Made by a program: the position numbers and the translations under genes
The notes under the pieces: model-generated
Told to the model about the DNA's origin: nothing
Databases searched by the model: none
What the model saw: the letters and a program-made list of their open reading frames with translations, nothing else
In this document: positions 18,256-26,289 of the stretch, one piece after another
How positions within the stretch are numbered: position 1 is the first letter of the stretch
How the letters are laid out: each line of letters opens with the position of its first letter
From: JAUZRW01 sp034437755
GTDB taxonomy: Bacteria > Chloroflexota > Anaerolineae > Aggregatilineales > Phototrophicaceae
Length of the DNA stretch: 56,307 nt
NCBI GenBank assembly: GCA_034437755.1
Contig: DAOTTV010000083.1
Coordinates: forward strand, 1-56,307
Direction of reading: 5' to 3'

Positions 18256-18810
18256 GTGAAACAGTCGATAGGTCGTAGTGTGTTGAAGCTCTTGAAGTGG
18301 TCGATCATCGGTGATATTCCGACGATCGACAAAGCCGTTTTGCCGATTGCCCCGCACACATCCGAGCGCGATTGGCTCTACCTGCTGATGGCGGGGTGGG
18401 CGATCGGGCGCGGCTTTCGCTATATGGTGCGCGATGATGTCTGGGCGAGTTATCGCCGCCTCGTCCTGCAACCGACGGGCGCGTTCCCGCTTAACCCGTC
18501 CGAGAGCATGGTCGAAACCAGCGTGCGCTACCTGACCACCGCCGACGAGATGCTTCTCGCGATCTCGCCCGAGGGCGCATTGCGGCGCATGGATGCCTGG
18601 CGTACGGGCTTCTATTACATCGCACACCGCGCCGATGTGCCACTGGTGCCGATCGGCTTAGATTATGCGCGGCAAGCGGTCGTCATCGGGAGGGCTCTGC
18701 GTCCCAGCGGCGACATTCACGCCGATGTCGCCCAGCTAGCCAGCTTCTACACGGATATACAGGGGCGGCACCCCGAGCAAGTCGGGCCGGTGCGCGTCGA
18801 TACCCCCTGA
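18256..18810 (+). CDS. PlsC-like acyltransferase
   Basis: A 184-residue protein resembling the 1-acylglycerol-3-phosphate acyltransferase fold. The H-x4-D catalytic motif is visible as PHTSERDW near residue 36, and the substrate-phosphate motif as SPEGALRRMDAWRTGFYYIA near residues 100-120, followed by VPLVPIGLDY. This is the compact subgroup in which the second motif reads PEGxLRR. It probably acylates a lipid or sugar-phosphate acceptor at the membrane, with the substrate not determinable. Translation starts at GTG, set by AGGA seven nt upstream; no in-frame ATG exists nearby. It is monocistronic and divergent from maeB. Confidence 0.85.
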   Translation: MKQSIGRSVLKLLKWSIIGDIPTIDKAVLPIAPHTSERDWLYLLMAGWAIGRGFRYMVRDDVWASYRRLVLQPTGAFPLNPSESMVETSVRYLTTADEMLLAISPEGALRRMDAWRTGFYYIAHRADVPLVPIGLDYARQAVVIGRALRPSGDIHADVAQLASFYTDIQGRHPEQVGPVRVDTP

Positions 18811-18873
18811 GCATATCGGCTCATTTGGTGATCGGCGTTTCCGTCCCTAAGATGAACACAGATGAATAAATTG

Positions 18874-18930
18874 AAGTCCCTCTCCTAGCCACATCGTGGC
18901 AGGCGGGAGAGGAATTTAGGGTGAGGGCTG
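18874..18930 (+). repeat. Interspersed inverted-repeat motif
   Basis: TCCCTCTCCTAGCC, a short spacer, then GGGAGAGGAATTTAGGGTG. The arms CTCTCC/GGAGAG form a hairpin. Similar copies lie at 36441-36496 and, more diverged, 13081-13129. Confidence 0.65.
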
Positions 18931-18975
18931 ATGTCTCGCCCCCATGGAGAAAGGGCGGGGTATAATAGGGGCGGG

Positions 18976-20145
18976 TTAGCTCAAATAATCGCGCAGGCTG
19001 TGTGCTAAACGTGGATGTCGCAGGCGGCGCAGGGCTTCCTTCTCCAGCTGGCGAATGCGCTCGCGGCTTAGCCCGAATTTGTTGGCGATCTCTTCGAGCG
19101 TGTGTGGCTCGCCACCGCCTAAGCCGAAGCGTAAGCGCAGAATGTGGCTCTGGCGTGGGGTCAGCTCGCTCAACACTTCTTCAATGGTCTCCTGTAAGAG
19201 ATTCTGCGTCGCGGTATCGACCGGACTGGGGCTATCTTGATCTTCGATGAAGTCGCCAAATTCGCTATCGCCATCTTCGCCGATCGGTTTTTCCAGCGCG
19301 ATCGCGTGTTGGCTGGCATCCATCATCGCGCGCACCGTATCCAGCGATAAGCCCATCTCATCGGCGATTTCTTCCGGTGTCGGGCGGCGACCGAAGGATT
19401 GTTCTAGCGTCTGCGCGACACGGTACATCTGGCGGATGCGTTCGGTCATGTGGAGGGGGATGCGAATTGTGCGCGTTTTCTGGGCGAGGGCGCGGGTGAT
19501 TGCTTGTCGAATCCACCATGTGGCATAAGTGCTGAAGCGATTGCCACGCCGATAATCGTATTTATCGACGGCGCGCATCAAGCCGATGTTGCCCTCTTGG
19601 ATCAAATCCGGGAAGGGCAGCCCTTGCCCCATGTACCGCTTGGCGATGCTCACGACGAGGCGCGTGTTCGCCCGTCCGAGATGCTCGCGTGCCGCTTGCC
19701 CGTCCAAAATCAAGCGTTGCATTTGTAAGAACCATTTTTCACTTTTTTGGGCAACATCCGGGCGGTTGAGGCGTTCTTGGGCTTTGCATCCGCGTTCAAT
19801 ACGTTTTGCGAGGTCGATTTCATCATCGGCAGTGAGGAGTGCTTCTTGTGCCATCTGACGGAAGTACAAGCCAACGGGGTCATCGGAGGAGATGGAGCTA
19901 ATATCGGCAACCGTCGGGTCTTTGACGCTTTCGCCCGTGTCGCTTAACCCCGTTTCGTATTGCTGATCTTCGGAGTTATCGTCTCCTTCGCCCTCGCGCT
20001 GTAGCTCGATCCCTAGCTCATCAAGCTCGAACAACAGGTTTTCCATCGAAGTCAGGTCGTCCCCTTCTTCTTCAAGCACCTCCATTACGTCAGTAAAGGT
20101 AATATAGCCACGTTGGTCTGCACGAAGCAATAATTCCTGTATCAC
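18976..20145 (-). CDS. Primary-type sigma-70 factor (RpoD/SigA family)
   Basis: An RNA polymerase sigma factor with regions in order: an N-terminal 1.1-like segment (residues 1-45), acidic linker, region 1.2 (DPVGLYFRQMAQEALLT), regions 2.1-2.4 (NTRLVVSIAKRYMGQGLPFPD, then LIQEGNIGLMRAVDKYDYRRG and FSTYATWWIRQAI), region 3 (RIPLHMTERIRQM) and region 4 (LTPRQSHILRLRFGLGGGEPHT, then GLSRERIRQLEKEALRRLR). I chose the GTG at 20145 (389 residues): AAGGGG lies 9 nt upstream and the product then begins with region 1.1. An upstream ATG (20229) would add 28 residues of poor quality. It may be the housekeeping factor or a close paralogue, since Chloroflexota often carry several. Confidence 0.93.
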   Translation of the reverse strand: MIQELLLRADQRGYITFTDVMEVLEEEGDDLTSMENLLFELDELGIELQREGEGDDNSEDQQYETGLSDTGESVKDPTVADISSISSDDPVGLYFRQMAQEALLTADDEIDLAKRIERGCKAQERLNRPDVAQKSEKWFLQMQRLILDGQAAREHLGRANTRLVVSIAKRYMGQGLPFPDLIQEGNIGLMRAVDKYDYRRGNRFSTYATWWIRQAITRALAQKTRTIRIPLHMTERIRQMYRVAQTLEQSFGRRPTPEEIADEMGLSLDTVRAMMDASQHAIALEKPIGEDGDSEFGDFIEDQDSPSPVDTATQNLLQETIEEVLSELTPRQSHILRLRFGLGGGEPHTLEEIANKFGLSRERIRQLEKEALRRLRHPRLAHSLRDYLS

Positions 20146-20744
20146 AGTTGTTTTCCCCTTGGCTGTTTGTAAACCTATATTTACTTGCCTTACCTTGCGA
20201 TGGCTCACAAAGTGAATGTGAAAAAACATTACTTTATACTTATATCACACCTTGTTCATCGTAAGGCATAGACGGATTCACTGTCAACAAGCAATCTATA
20301 CAATCTATGCAGTGAGCCTGCACAAAAATCCCCCGAAAAGACGGCACATCAGCCAAACTGAATACAACTGAACAGCGGCATGATTCCAGCCGAATAGCTG
20401 ATGATAGAAGCGCTTGATGACAATCACGGCATATCTATCCTAGCACAAACCCAAAACAATTTTAAATTAATTCACGATAAGTAAGGATCATATGTCGCGA
20501 TGATTGCCCCTGTATCAATCCTGTAATCAGTATAGCAGAATTCTAATCTTATGTGGGAGTTTTTTAAGCGAAATTTGTGCTTTTGGGCGCACAGACGCAC
20601 AAGATATGTTAGACTATGTAATAATTTCTTAAGCAGACTGTATAAAAGCGTTATAAAATGGTTTTTATAAGCTGACGAAATTGCATAGTGATGTATCTAT
20701 CGTTTAAGATATGACCATTGGATATAGTATAAGGATAAGGGTTA
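20146..20744. other. Long AT-rich divergent intergenic region
   Basis: About 600 bp between the divergently transcribed sigma factor and DnaB-type ATPase genes, clearly richer in A and T than its surroundings. No protein, tRNA or known RNA family was recognised. A candidate promoter for the rightward gene is listed separately. On the minus strand an extended -10-like TGATATAAG (20247-20239) and a TTGACA (20287-20282) are present but too far apart to pair. Confidence 0.5.
20681..20710 (+). promoter_or_regulatory. Candidate promoter of the DnaB-type ATPase gene
   Basis: TTGCAT (20681-20686), 18-bp spacer, TAAGAT (20705-20710), 34 bp before the ATG. The matches are moderate. Confidence 0.35.
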
Positions 20745-21950
20745 ATGTCCACTCGTCGCTTTACCGATGATTTACCTGACCCCGTATCAGACCTAACCGA
20801 AGACGCGCGCCCGCCGCAACCGCTTGACCCGCGCCAGCGACCCGCACAGCGCCAGCAAGCATCGCGCCAACCGCGTGGTGAAAAAAAACGCAACAGCGCC
20901 CACGACCGAAGCAACGCTCACTTGCCGCGCACGCTCTCGCAGGTGATTGTCGAAGCGGATGATAAGATCATGCAAGGTGATCTGGTGGATTACGTCCCGA
21001 TTCCTACCGGTTTCGACCCGCTCGATGGCTTGATTGGCGGCGGCTTGCGTAAAACAGAATTGACGCTACTCGGCGGCGCGCAGGGCATCGGCAAGACGAT
21101 CGCCACCCTGCAAATTGCGCGTAACATCGCCATGCGTCCCGATCAATACGCCTTCTATCTCTCCTATGAGCATACCGAAGCCCACCTGATGCACCGCCTG
21201 CTGTGCATGGAGAGCATCAACCCGCCCGAAATTGATCTGGTCAACGGCTTGCGCCTGCGCGATATGTACCAGATTATCGTCTCACAACGGGCAAAGAAGT
21301 TCATGGGGCGCGGCAATAATGCCGGTTCGCTACAGGCCATCCTCAAAGATCATCCCAAGACCGCGCCGGCACTGGGGCGCATGTTGCGCTATAGCGATCG
21401 TCTCATCCTCTTAAAAGCCAGCCCAGCTGTGACCAACCTGCGCGCCATCCGTGAGATGGTCGCCCGCCTGAGCGATGCCACCGGCGGCAACGTAACCGTC
21501 TTTGTCGATTATTTGCAGAAGATCGCCGTACATCCCGAACGCCCGCGCGACGAAAACGACAAAGTCACGATTATCGTTGAAGGCTTAAAGGACATCGCGA
21601 TGACGCTCGATGTACCCGTCTTTTCGATCGTCGCGGCAGACCGCGAAGGCTTGAAGAGCAAGCGCATCCACCTCTATCACCTGCGTGGCAGTAGTGCGCT
21701 CGACTACGAGTCGGACATCGCGCTGATTATGAACAACAAATATCAAATCCTGGCGAAAGATCACGTCGCGTTCAACCCCTATAACGCCAAGCAATATCGT
21801 AACTGGGTGGTCTTCACCGTCGAGAAGAATCGTGCTGGACGGGCGATGATGGACATCGAGTTCGAAATCCACGCTAGCAACTTCAGCTTCAATCCTCGCG
21901 GGCAAAAAGTCCAACAACAATTGATTGATGACAAAATCATCGAATCCTGA
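20745..21950 (+). CDS. DnaB C-terminal-type RecA-fold ATPase
   Basis: A 401-residue protein whose residues 85-390 match the RecA-like ATPase domain of replicative DnaB helicases: IPTGFDPLDGLIGGGLRKTE, Walker A GGAQGIGKT (about residue 109), FYLSYEHTEAHLMHRLL, Walker B VTVFVDYLQKI (about residue 253) and the GSSALDYESDIALIMNN segment. The DnaB N-terminal helical domain is missing; in its place is an 85-residue Arg/Pro/Gln-rich disordered region. It is therefore not the ordinary replicative helicase and may be a specialised helicase or ATPase. AAGGATAAGGG precedes the ATG, and a good terminator follows. Confidence 0.85.
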   Translation: MSTRRFTDDLPDPVSDLTEDARPPQPLDPRQRPAQRQQASRQPRGEKKRNSAHDRSNAHLPRTLSQVIVEADDKIMQGDLVDYVPIPTGFDPLDGLIGGGLRKTELTLLGGAQGIGKTIATLQIARNIAMRPDQYAFYLSYEHTEAHLMHRLLCMESINPPEIDLVNGLRLRDMYQIIVSQRAKKFMGRGNNAGSLQAILKDHPKTAPALGRMLRYSDRLILLKASPAVTNLRAIREMVARLSDATGGNVTVFVDYLQKIAVHPERPRDENDKVTIIVEGLKDIAMTLDVPVFSIVAADREGLKSKRIHLYHLRGSSALDYESDIALIMNNKYQILAKDHVAFNPYNAKQYRNWVVFTVEKNRAGRAMMDIEFEIHASNFSFNPRGQKVQQQLIDDKIIES

Positions 21951-21967
21951 TCGTCACAGCATCACAG

Positions 21968-21995
21968 GGGGCATAAGGTACTATGCCTCTTTTTT
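21968..21995 (+). terminator. Intrinsic terminator of the DnaB-type ATPase gene
   Basis: GGGGCATA-AGGTAC-TATGCCTC forms an 8-bp stem with one wobble and runs into TTTTTT. Confidence 0.88.
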
Positions 21996-22081
21996 GCATC
22001 TTATGGCTTATGCGCTGATATTATTGGGTATAATAGCGTTATCGTAATAATCAGAAACAGTATGCTAGGTGAGCGATAACG

Positions 22082-22394
22082 ATGGCGATTGATATATGGT
22101 GGGATGAGCTTGATGCGACGGTGATTCGGGCGCGGTTTAGCGCGAACTGGACGTGGGACGATTATCGCCAGTCCAACGCTGAAGTGTTGCGGATGGCGCA
22201 CAGGCGAATTACGGGCGAACCGTCCGCCCAATTTCCAGCTGATTATCGTCGTCTGCGATGATAAGTTCGTGCAGATGATGGTCAACCTCTGGAATAAGTT
22301 ATTCGATCCTGCGCTAATGCCATCGCTCACCAGCCCGACCTTGCAAGTGGCATACGACATGCTCTATCGCCTGCGCCAAGAATCGGATTATTAA
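22082..22394 (+). pseudogene. Frameshifted small protein gene
   Basis: Two open pieces in different frames join into one plausible protein of about 103 residues. The first runs from the ATG at 22082 (MAIDIWWDELDATVIRARF...NAEVLRMAH). The second reads NFQLIIVVCDDKFVQMMVNL and ends at 22394 with RLRQESDY. The switch lies near 22200-22230, in a stretch of CG-rich short runs, and needs one inserted or deleted base. The pieces resemble small single-domain proteins of the STAS/SpoIIAA-like type, but I cannot name the family. Either the gene is inactivated or the base is a sequencing error. Confidence 0.6.
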
Positions 22395-22423
22395 GCCTCT
22401 CGTCAAGGGCGCGAAGATCGCCT

Positions 22424-24085
22424 ATGATGGCAGGCGTTGTCAGCAGATATGAGCGATTGCGAGGGGCTATGCGACAGACGTTTAAGCAATGGGGCTGGAT
22501 GCTACCGGTACTGATACTCTGCATCGGCATGAGCGCGACACATCTCAACGATGATGCGATCTGGTTCGATGAGTGGATCACGTATTTCATCAGCGGTACG
22601 GGCGCGTTCGATGCACCACAGGTCAGCGGCACATCCTGCGCCCCAATCGATGACCTTGCCGAGTTCGCGGGGGTTATCTGCCTCGCCGCCATCGACAACA
22701 GCTGGCCGCCGGCGTTCTTCATCCTACTCTACGGCTGGGATTATCTCTCCGGCGGCGTGACCTTCACTGATCGCGTGTTGGCGCTGTTGCTGGCTCTGCT
22801 GGCTGTGAGTGCGCTCTATCGGCTCGGCAAACGACTGGTCTCGGCAGAGGTGGGCGTGATGAGCGCGCTCTTGCTGGCGACGAGTGCCTTCTTCGTATTT
22901 TACGCGCATGAGGTGCGCGGTTATACGCTCTACGTGCTGGCGACTGTCCTCAGTGCCTATTGTTACTGGCTTCTGCTGGATGATCGTTATCATCAACAGC
23001 GGGCGGTGCGCTGGGCATTCGGGCTGAGTGTGGCGCTGGCGCTTTACTCGCACTATATCGCGGCGGCGGGTGTGCTGGGGATTGCTATCTATCACTTGTT
23101 ATTCCAGCGATCGGATGCGCTCATCAAGCGCGGCGAACAGGCTGAAAACGACCCGCAGTATCAGAAATGGCTGATCACGCTCAAAGTTTGGTTCAACGGG
23201 TGCTTGCTCTATGCGCCGTGGGGGGCTGTGCTGATTATCTCCTTCATCAACGAGAGCATCACCCAGCGCAGTGTCGATACGCTCACGCTCTTGCAGGGCA
23301 TGGTCTACGGCTTCAGCAATGATTTATGGTGGCTGGCGTTGCCCTTGATCGCGCTGGCATTGTCACGCTGGCAGACGGACGCGGTGCGCTTCATCAGTAT
23401 CTGGGGCGCGATCATTCTTGGCGTGTCGGTCGTCGGCAATCTCTTTGCTGATTTTCTGTTTCATCCGCGCCACATCATCGGTATGTTACCGGCATTCGCG
23501 CTGATGGTGGCGATTGGCATCCATCGGCTTGCACCGTCCCGTCGTGGCTTGCGCTGGGTGATTGCCGGTATCTGGGTCGGGGCGGGGATCGCATCTAGCG
23601 CAACGCCCGCATTCATCAATCAGATACCGCGCCACGTTAGCACTGTATCCACCCCCGCTATGCAGACCATCACCGACACGGGCGCACAATGCTTGCGCGC
23701 TGATGACCTGATGATCGTCAGTGTAGACGCGCCGCGTGATGAGTGGATACACGATCAACCGCTGGATTACTATCTGGGAGCGGGCGCGTATGATCTGGTG
23801 CAACTGGGGACGCTGGTGACTGATGCCAGCACCAATCCTAGCATTTTCCTGCCGGCTGATCTGCGCGGCGCACCCTATGCTGAGCGTGTCGATGCCGTCA
23901 GCGCCGATGTTGAAACAGTGTGGGTGCTGTCGCTGGTGGATCTGCCCGTTGCGCGTGATCTCTTACATCTCGATCGCTTGCTCGGGCAGGCAGGCTTCGC
24001 GTCCTGTGGCACGATGATCGATAGTGGCGGCGTGATCGGCACTGCCTATAGTCGTGGCACATGCGATGTGAGTTGTGCTGAGTAG
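22424..24085 (+). CDS. GT-C/ArnT-like membrane glycosyltransferase
   Basis: A 553-residue integral membrane protein with about ten hydrophobic segments. The first outer loop has the acidic motif WFDEWITYFI (about residues 46-55) expected for the catalytic Asp/Glu of polyprenyl-phosphate-sugar-dependent GT-C enzymes (GT39/GT83 type). FYAHEVRGYTLYVL and ALYSHYIAAAG are further family hallmarks. A soluble C-terminal domain (about 400-553) with cysteines is probably extracytoplasmic. The acceptor is unknown. The start is the first ATG of the frame; an internal ATG 15 codons later is possible. It follows the frameshifted small gene by 29 bp. Confidence 0.88.
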   Translation: MMAGVVSRYERLRGAMRQTFKQWGWMLPVLILCIGMSATHLNDDAIWFDEWITYFISGTGAFDAPQVSGTSCAPIDDLAEFAGVICLAAIDNSWPPAFFILLYGWDYLSGGVTFTDRVLALLLALLAVSALYRLGKRLVSAEVGVMSALLLATSAFFVFYAHEVRGYTLYVLATVLSAYCYWLLLDDRYHQQRAVRWAFGLSVALALYSHYIAAAGVLGIAIYHLLFQRSDALIKRGEQAENDPQYQKWLITLKVWFNGCLLYAPWGAVLIISFINESITQRSVDTLTLLQGMVYGFSNDLWWLALPLIALALSRWQTDAVRFISIWGAIILGVSVVGNLFADFLFHPRHIIGMLPAFALMVAIGIHRLAPSRRGLRWVIAGIWVGAGIASSATPAFINQIPRHVSTVSTPAMQTITDTGAQCLRADDLMIVSVDAPRDEWIHDQPLDYYLGAGAYDLVQLGTLVTDASTNPSIFLPADLRGAPYAERVDAVSADVETVWVLSLVDLPVARDLLHLDRLLGQAGFASCGTMIDSGGVIGTAYSRGTCDVSCAE

Positions 24086-24172
24086 GACGCTGATTTTTGC
24101 GCCATTTTAAACGTTTGCGGTGCGGGGATGTGTTACAATGCAATTGCACGTCATAGAAAGGGCATGCTTTCA

Positions 24173-24361
24173 ATGTTCAAAAAGATGGCTGGCTTGTCGA
24201 ATAAGACAGGCATCAAAAGTGGCGAATACGACGTATCGCACGAAGTTTATGTGGAGCCGGCTTGGCACATTAACTGGAGCAAGATGAAAATCGGCAAACA
24301 GAACGAAGATGCCGGTTCATCCACAGCAACCGGCGATAGCAAGCGTTTCGGCATTTTTTGA
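24173..24361 (+). CDS. Small hypothetical protein
   Basis: A 62-residue soluble protein. The ATG at 24173 is 7 nt after a TAGAAAGGGC ribosome site overlapped by an earlier ATG (24164) that would add three residues. The composition is balanced (FKKMAGLSNKTGIKSGEYDV, then VEPAWHINWSKMKIGKQ), followed by a Ser/Thr/Gly stretch and the aromatic end KRFGIF. I do not recognise it. It has its own terminator-like hairpin, which argues for a genuine small gene. Confidence 0.65.
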   Translation: MFKKMAGLSNKTGIKSGEYDVSHEVYVEPAWHINWSKMKIGKQNEDAGSSTATGDSKRFGIF

Positions 24362-24383
24362 CCGAACACGCATTATGACGAAT

Positions 24384-24420
24384 GGGACGACTGCTAGATA
24401 GCGCGTCCCGTTTGTTGTTT
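24384..24420 (+). terminator. Terminator-like hairpin after the small gene
   Basis: GGGACG and CGTCCC pair around a 14-nt loop and are followed by GTTTGTTGTTT. The CGTCCCGTTTGT end is the same as in the terminator at 27795-27826. Confidence 0.6.
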
Positions 24421-24432
24421 GCTACGACCACC

Positions 24433-24510
24433 TAACTACTCAGGTATAGCCTTGTTGCCCGAGCAGGGGATGTCACCCCTGTACCCTTTACGCATCGCTT
24501 GCGAGATGAT
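24433..24510 (+). mobile_element. Partial MITE-like element family A (copy a)
   Basis: The left end TAACTACTCAGGTATA and an inner GAGCAGGGGATGTCACCCCTG block match family A, especially the copy at 55695. The right inverted repeat is missing, so this is a truncated copy. The right limit is approximate. Confidence 0.5.
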
Positions 24511-24573
24511 CGCATGAATCAAAACAGGGAGAGCGAGCGCCCTCCCCGTTCGGAATGTGGTCAACAATCGGCT

Positions 24574-25698
24574 TTAGTTGTCGCTGTTCCCACTGTTGTC
24601 GTTGGTGTCACTGTTACTGCTGGATGGCAGTTGTGGCACTGTCGGTGCTTCAAAGTCGTCGCCGCCGACATCCTGGAAGGTGCTTGCATCAAACAGGAAG
24701 GGCGTGTTGGACGGAATGATCGAGACTTCGACGTTGTCTGTCAAATTCTGGATGTATTCGTATTGTAAAAGATTGGGGTTGGCGGCAATCTGCTCGCTGA
24801 CCAAACGCAGAGCATCGGCTTCTGCTGCGGCACGCAGGCGGATCACATCGGCTTCTGCTTCAGCGTTGATGCGTTGTGCTTCTGCACTACCGCGTGCTTC
24901 TTCGATTGTGGCATTCGCACGACCTTCAGCCTCGGTCTGCACACGCAGTGCCTCAATTTCAGCACGGTCGCGGCGCAGTTCCTCAACCTGACGATCTTCA
25001 ATCGCATTGATGAAGGATTCTGAGAAGTTGATAGAGCGTAACAGCACATCAATCACTGTGAAACCTTCATCATCGAGAGCTTCAGTTAAGCGGTTTTGAA
25101 TAGAGGCTTGAACTTCAGTACGTTCAGCACCGAAGATTTGCTCGGCTTCGACAGATGCAACCACATCGCGTACAATCGAGCGCGTTTGCGGACGAATCAA
25201 GCCTTCAATGTACCCTTGATCGACATCTGACCAGTTCCGGTGGACATCTTCCACGTCATCCGGCGCAATCGTGAAGATCAAGGTCACATCAACGAAAACT
25301 TCTTGCCCGTCGATCGAGCGTGCTTCAATTGCATCATCGTTAGCCCGCACGCCCTCACCAGAAGTACTACTCATGGTATATTCTTGGCGGCTGACACGGT
25401 AGACAAACGCTTCATTGACGACTGGCACAATAACATGAATACCCGGTTCGAGCGGTTCTTCGCTCAGGGTACCCGTGATATTGTTGAAGACTACAGCGCG
25501 TTCTGTCGGGCCGACTTGCAAGATGCCCTCGGAAACGAACAAAAAGATAATACCGCCGATAATGCCGACTGCCGCCAGCACAATACCGCCACGCGCCGCT
25601 TGCCCACGTGTCGCGTTGACCACGACCAGCGCAATCCCCGCGAAACCCACGAGGAACAGCGCGAACGCGAGCAGTTGAGTTATACCATCGATACCCAT
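24574..25698 (-). CDS. SPFH/band-7 (prohibitin-type) membrane protein
   Basis: A 374-residue SPFH protein. Two hydrophobic segments (about residues 8-28 and 38-58) anchor it. The SPFH core follows with VGPTERAVVFNNITGTLSEE, LEPGIHVIVPVVNEAFVYRV and FVDVTLIFTIAPDDVEDVHRN. A long charged Glu/Ala/Arg coiled coil covers about 235-310 (VEELRRDRAEIEALRVQTEA and the AEAEADVIRLRAAAEADALRL repeat). The Ser/Asn/Asp-rich tail is disordered. Members oligomerise into rings that organise membrane microdomains or control proteases. AAGGAGA precedes the ATG. Monocistronic; no NfeD or FtsH partner is nearby. Confidence 0.93.
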   Translation of the reverse strand: MGIDGITQLLAFALFLVGFAGIALVVVNATRGQAARGGIVLAAVGIIGGIIFLFVSEGILQVGPTERAVVFNNITGTLSEEPLEPGIHVIVPVVNEAFVYRVSRQEYTMSSTSGEGVRANDDAIEARSIDGQEVFVDVTLIFTIAPDDVEDVHRNWSDVDQGYIEGLIRPQTRSIVRDVVASVEAEQIFGAERTEVQASIQNRLTEALDDEGFTVIDVLLRSINFSESFINAIEDRQVEELRRDRAEIEALRVQTEAEGRANATIEEARGSAEAQRINAEAEADVIRLRAAAEADALRLVSEQIAANPNLLQYEYIQNLTDNVEVSIIPSNTPFLFDASTFQDVGGDDFEAPTVPQLPSSSNSDTNDNSGNSDN

Positions 25699-25935
25699 TA
25701 GGTTGTGTTCTCCTTATAGCAATAACAAACTATCTATGTGGCAATTACAATGATTATATCATGCTCGTTGCACTCTGTGACCCATAATCCCCCATTCTTC
25801 GGGGTTGTACTGTGGGCTTCTAATGAAAAACACATATCAAACGTCAGTCTAAACGATGGAACAAAGCGCCCACGATTGACGTTACAGCTAATAGAGACTG
25901 ATATTCATACACATCAACGAGGAGAAACACCCGCT

Positions 25936-26218
25936 ATGAAACGACTATTTGCGCTACTGATCGGGTTGCTATTGGCAATGCACTCGCGCAGGATGCCGCC
26001 CCGCCCCTGCCGCTTGCACGCGCAATCTCGTGCCGGTCGAGCGCACCCTGACGGTAGCGAGCCTGCCGGTGATCGTCAACGGCGCGATGCACACATTAAA
26101 CGTAGATGAGAATAAGCGCGATCAAGATACAGATGGGAACACATCACAGGTGGACATCGTTATAGAGAATGTGACGGTCAACGTGCTGGAATCAGCGCCG
26201 CCACGGGTTGATTTCTAA
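25936..26218 (+). pseudogene. Doubly frameshifted small secreted protein gene
   Basis: A good ribosome site (GAGGAG) and an ATG at 25936 open a signal peptide (MKRLFALLIGLLLA). The natural continuation (GNALAQDAAPPLPL, with an ALA-QD cleavage site) is in another frame, and the mature part (CTRNLVPVERTLTVASLPVI to SAPPRVDF, ending at 26218) is in the third. Two single-base indels near 25975 and 26020, one of them in a GC homopolymer-rich stretch, would restore an exported protein of about 94 residues. It lies 71 bp before the DUF4139 gene. Decay and sequencing error are both possible. Confidence 0.65.
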
Positions 26219-26289
26219 CCCACAGCACACACGTCTATACCAACGATTGCTATGAGCAAACGACTCACAATAAGGAGTAAGACATCATC

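Noticed and set aside
18976..21950. Integrated phage region suggested by sigma factor plus DnaB-type ATPase
   Set aside because: No integrase, capsid, terminase or attachment site is present, and the codon use is like that of the neighbours.
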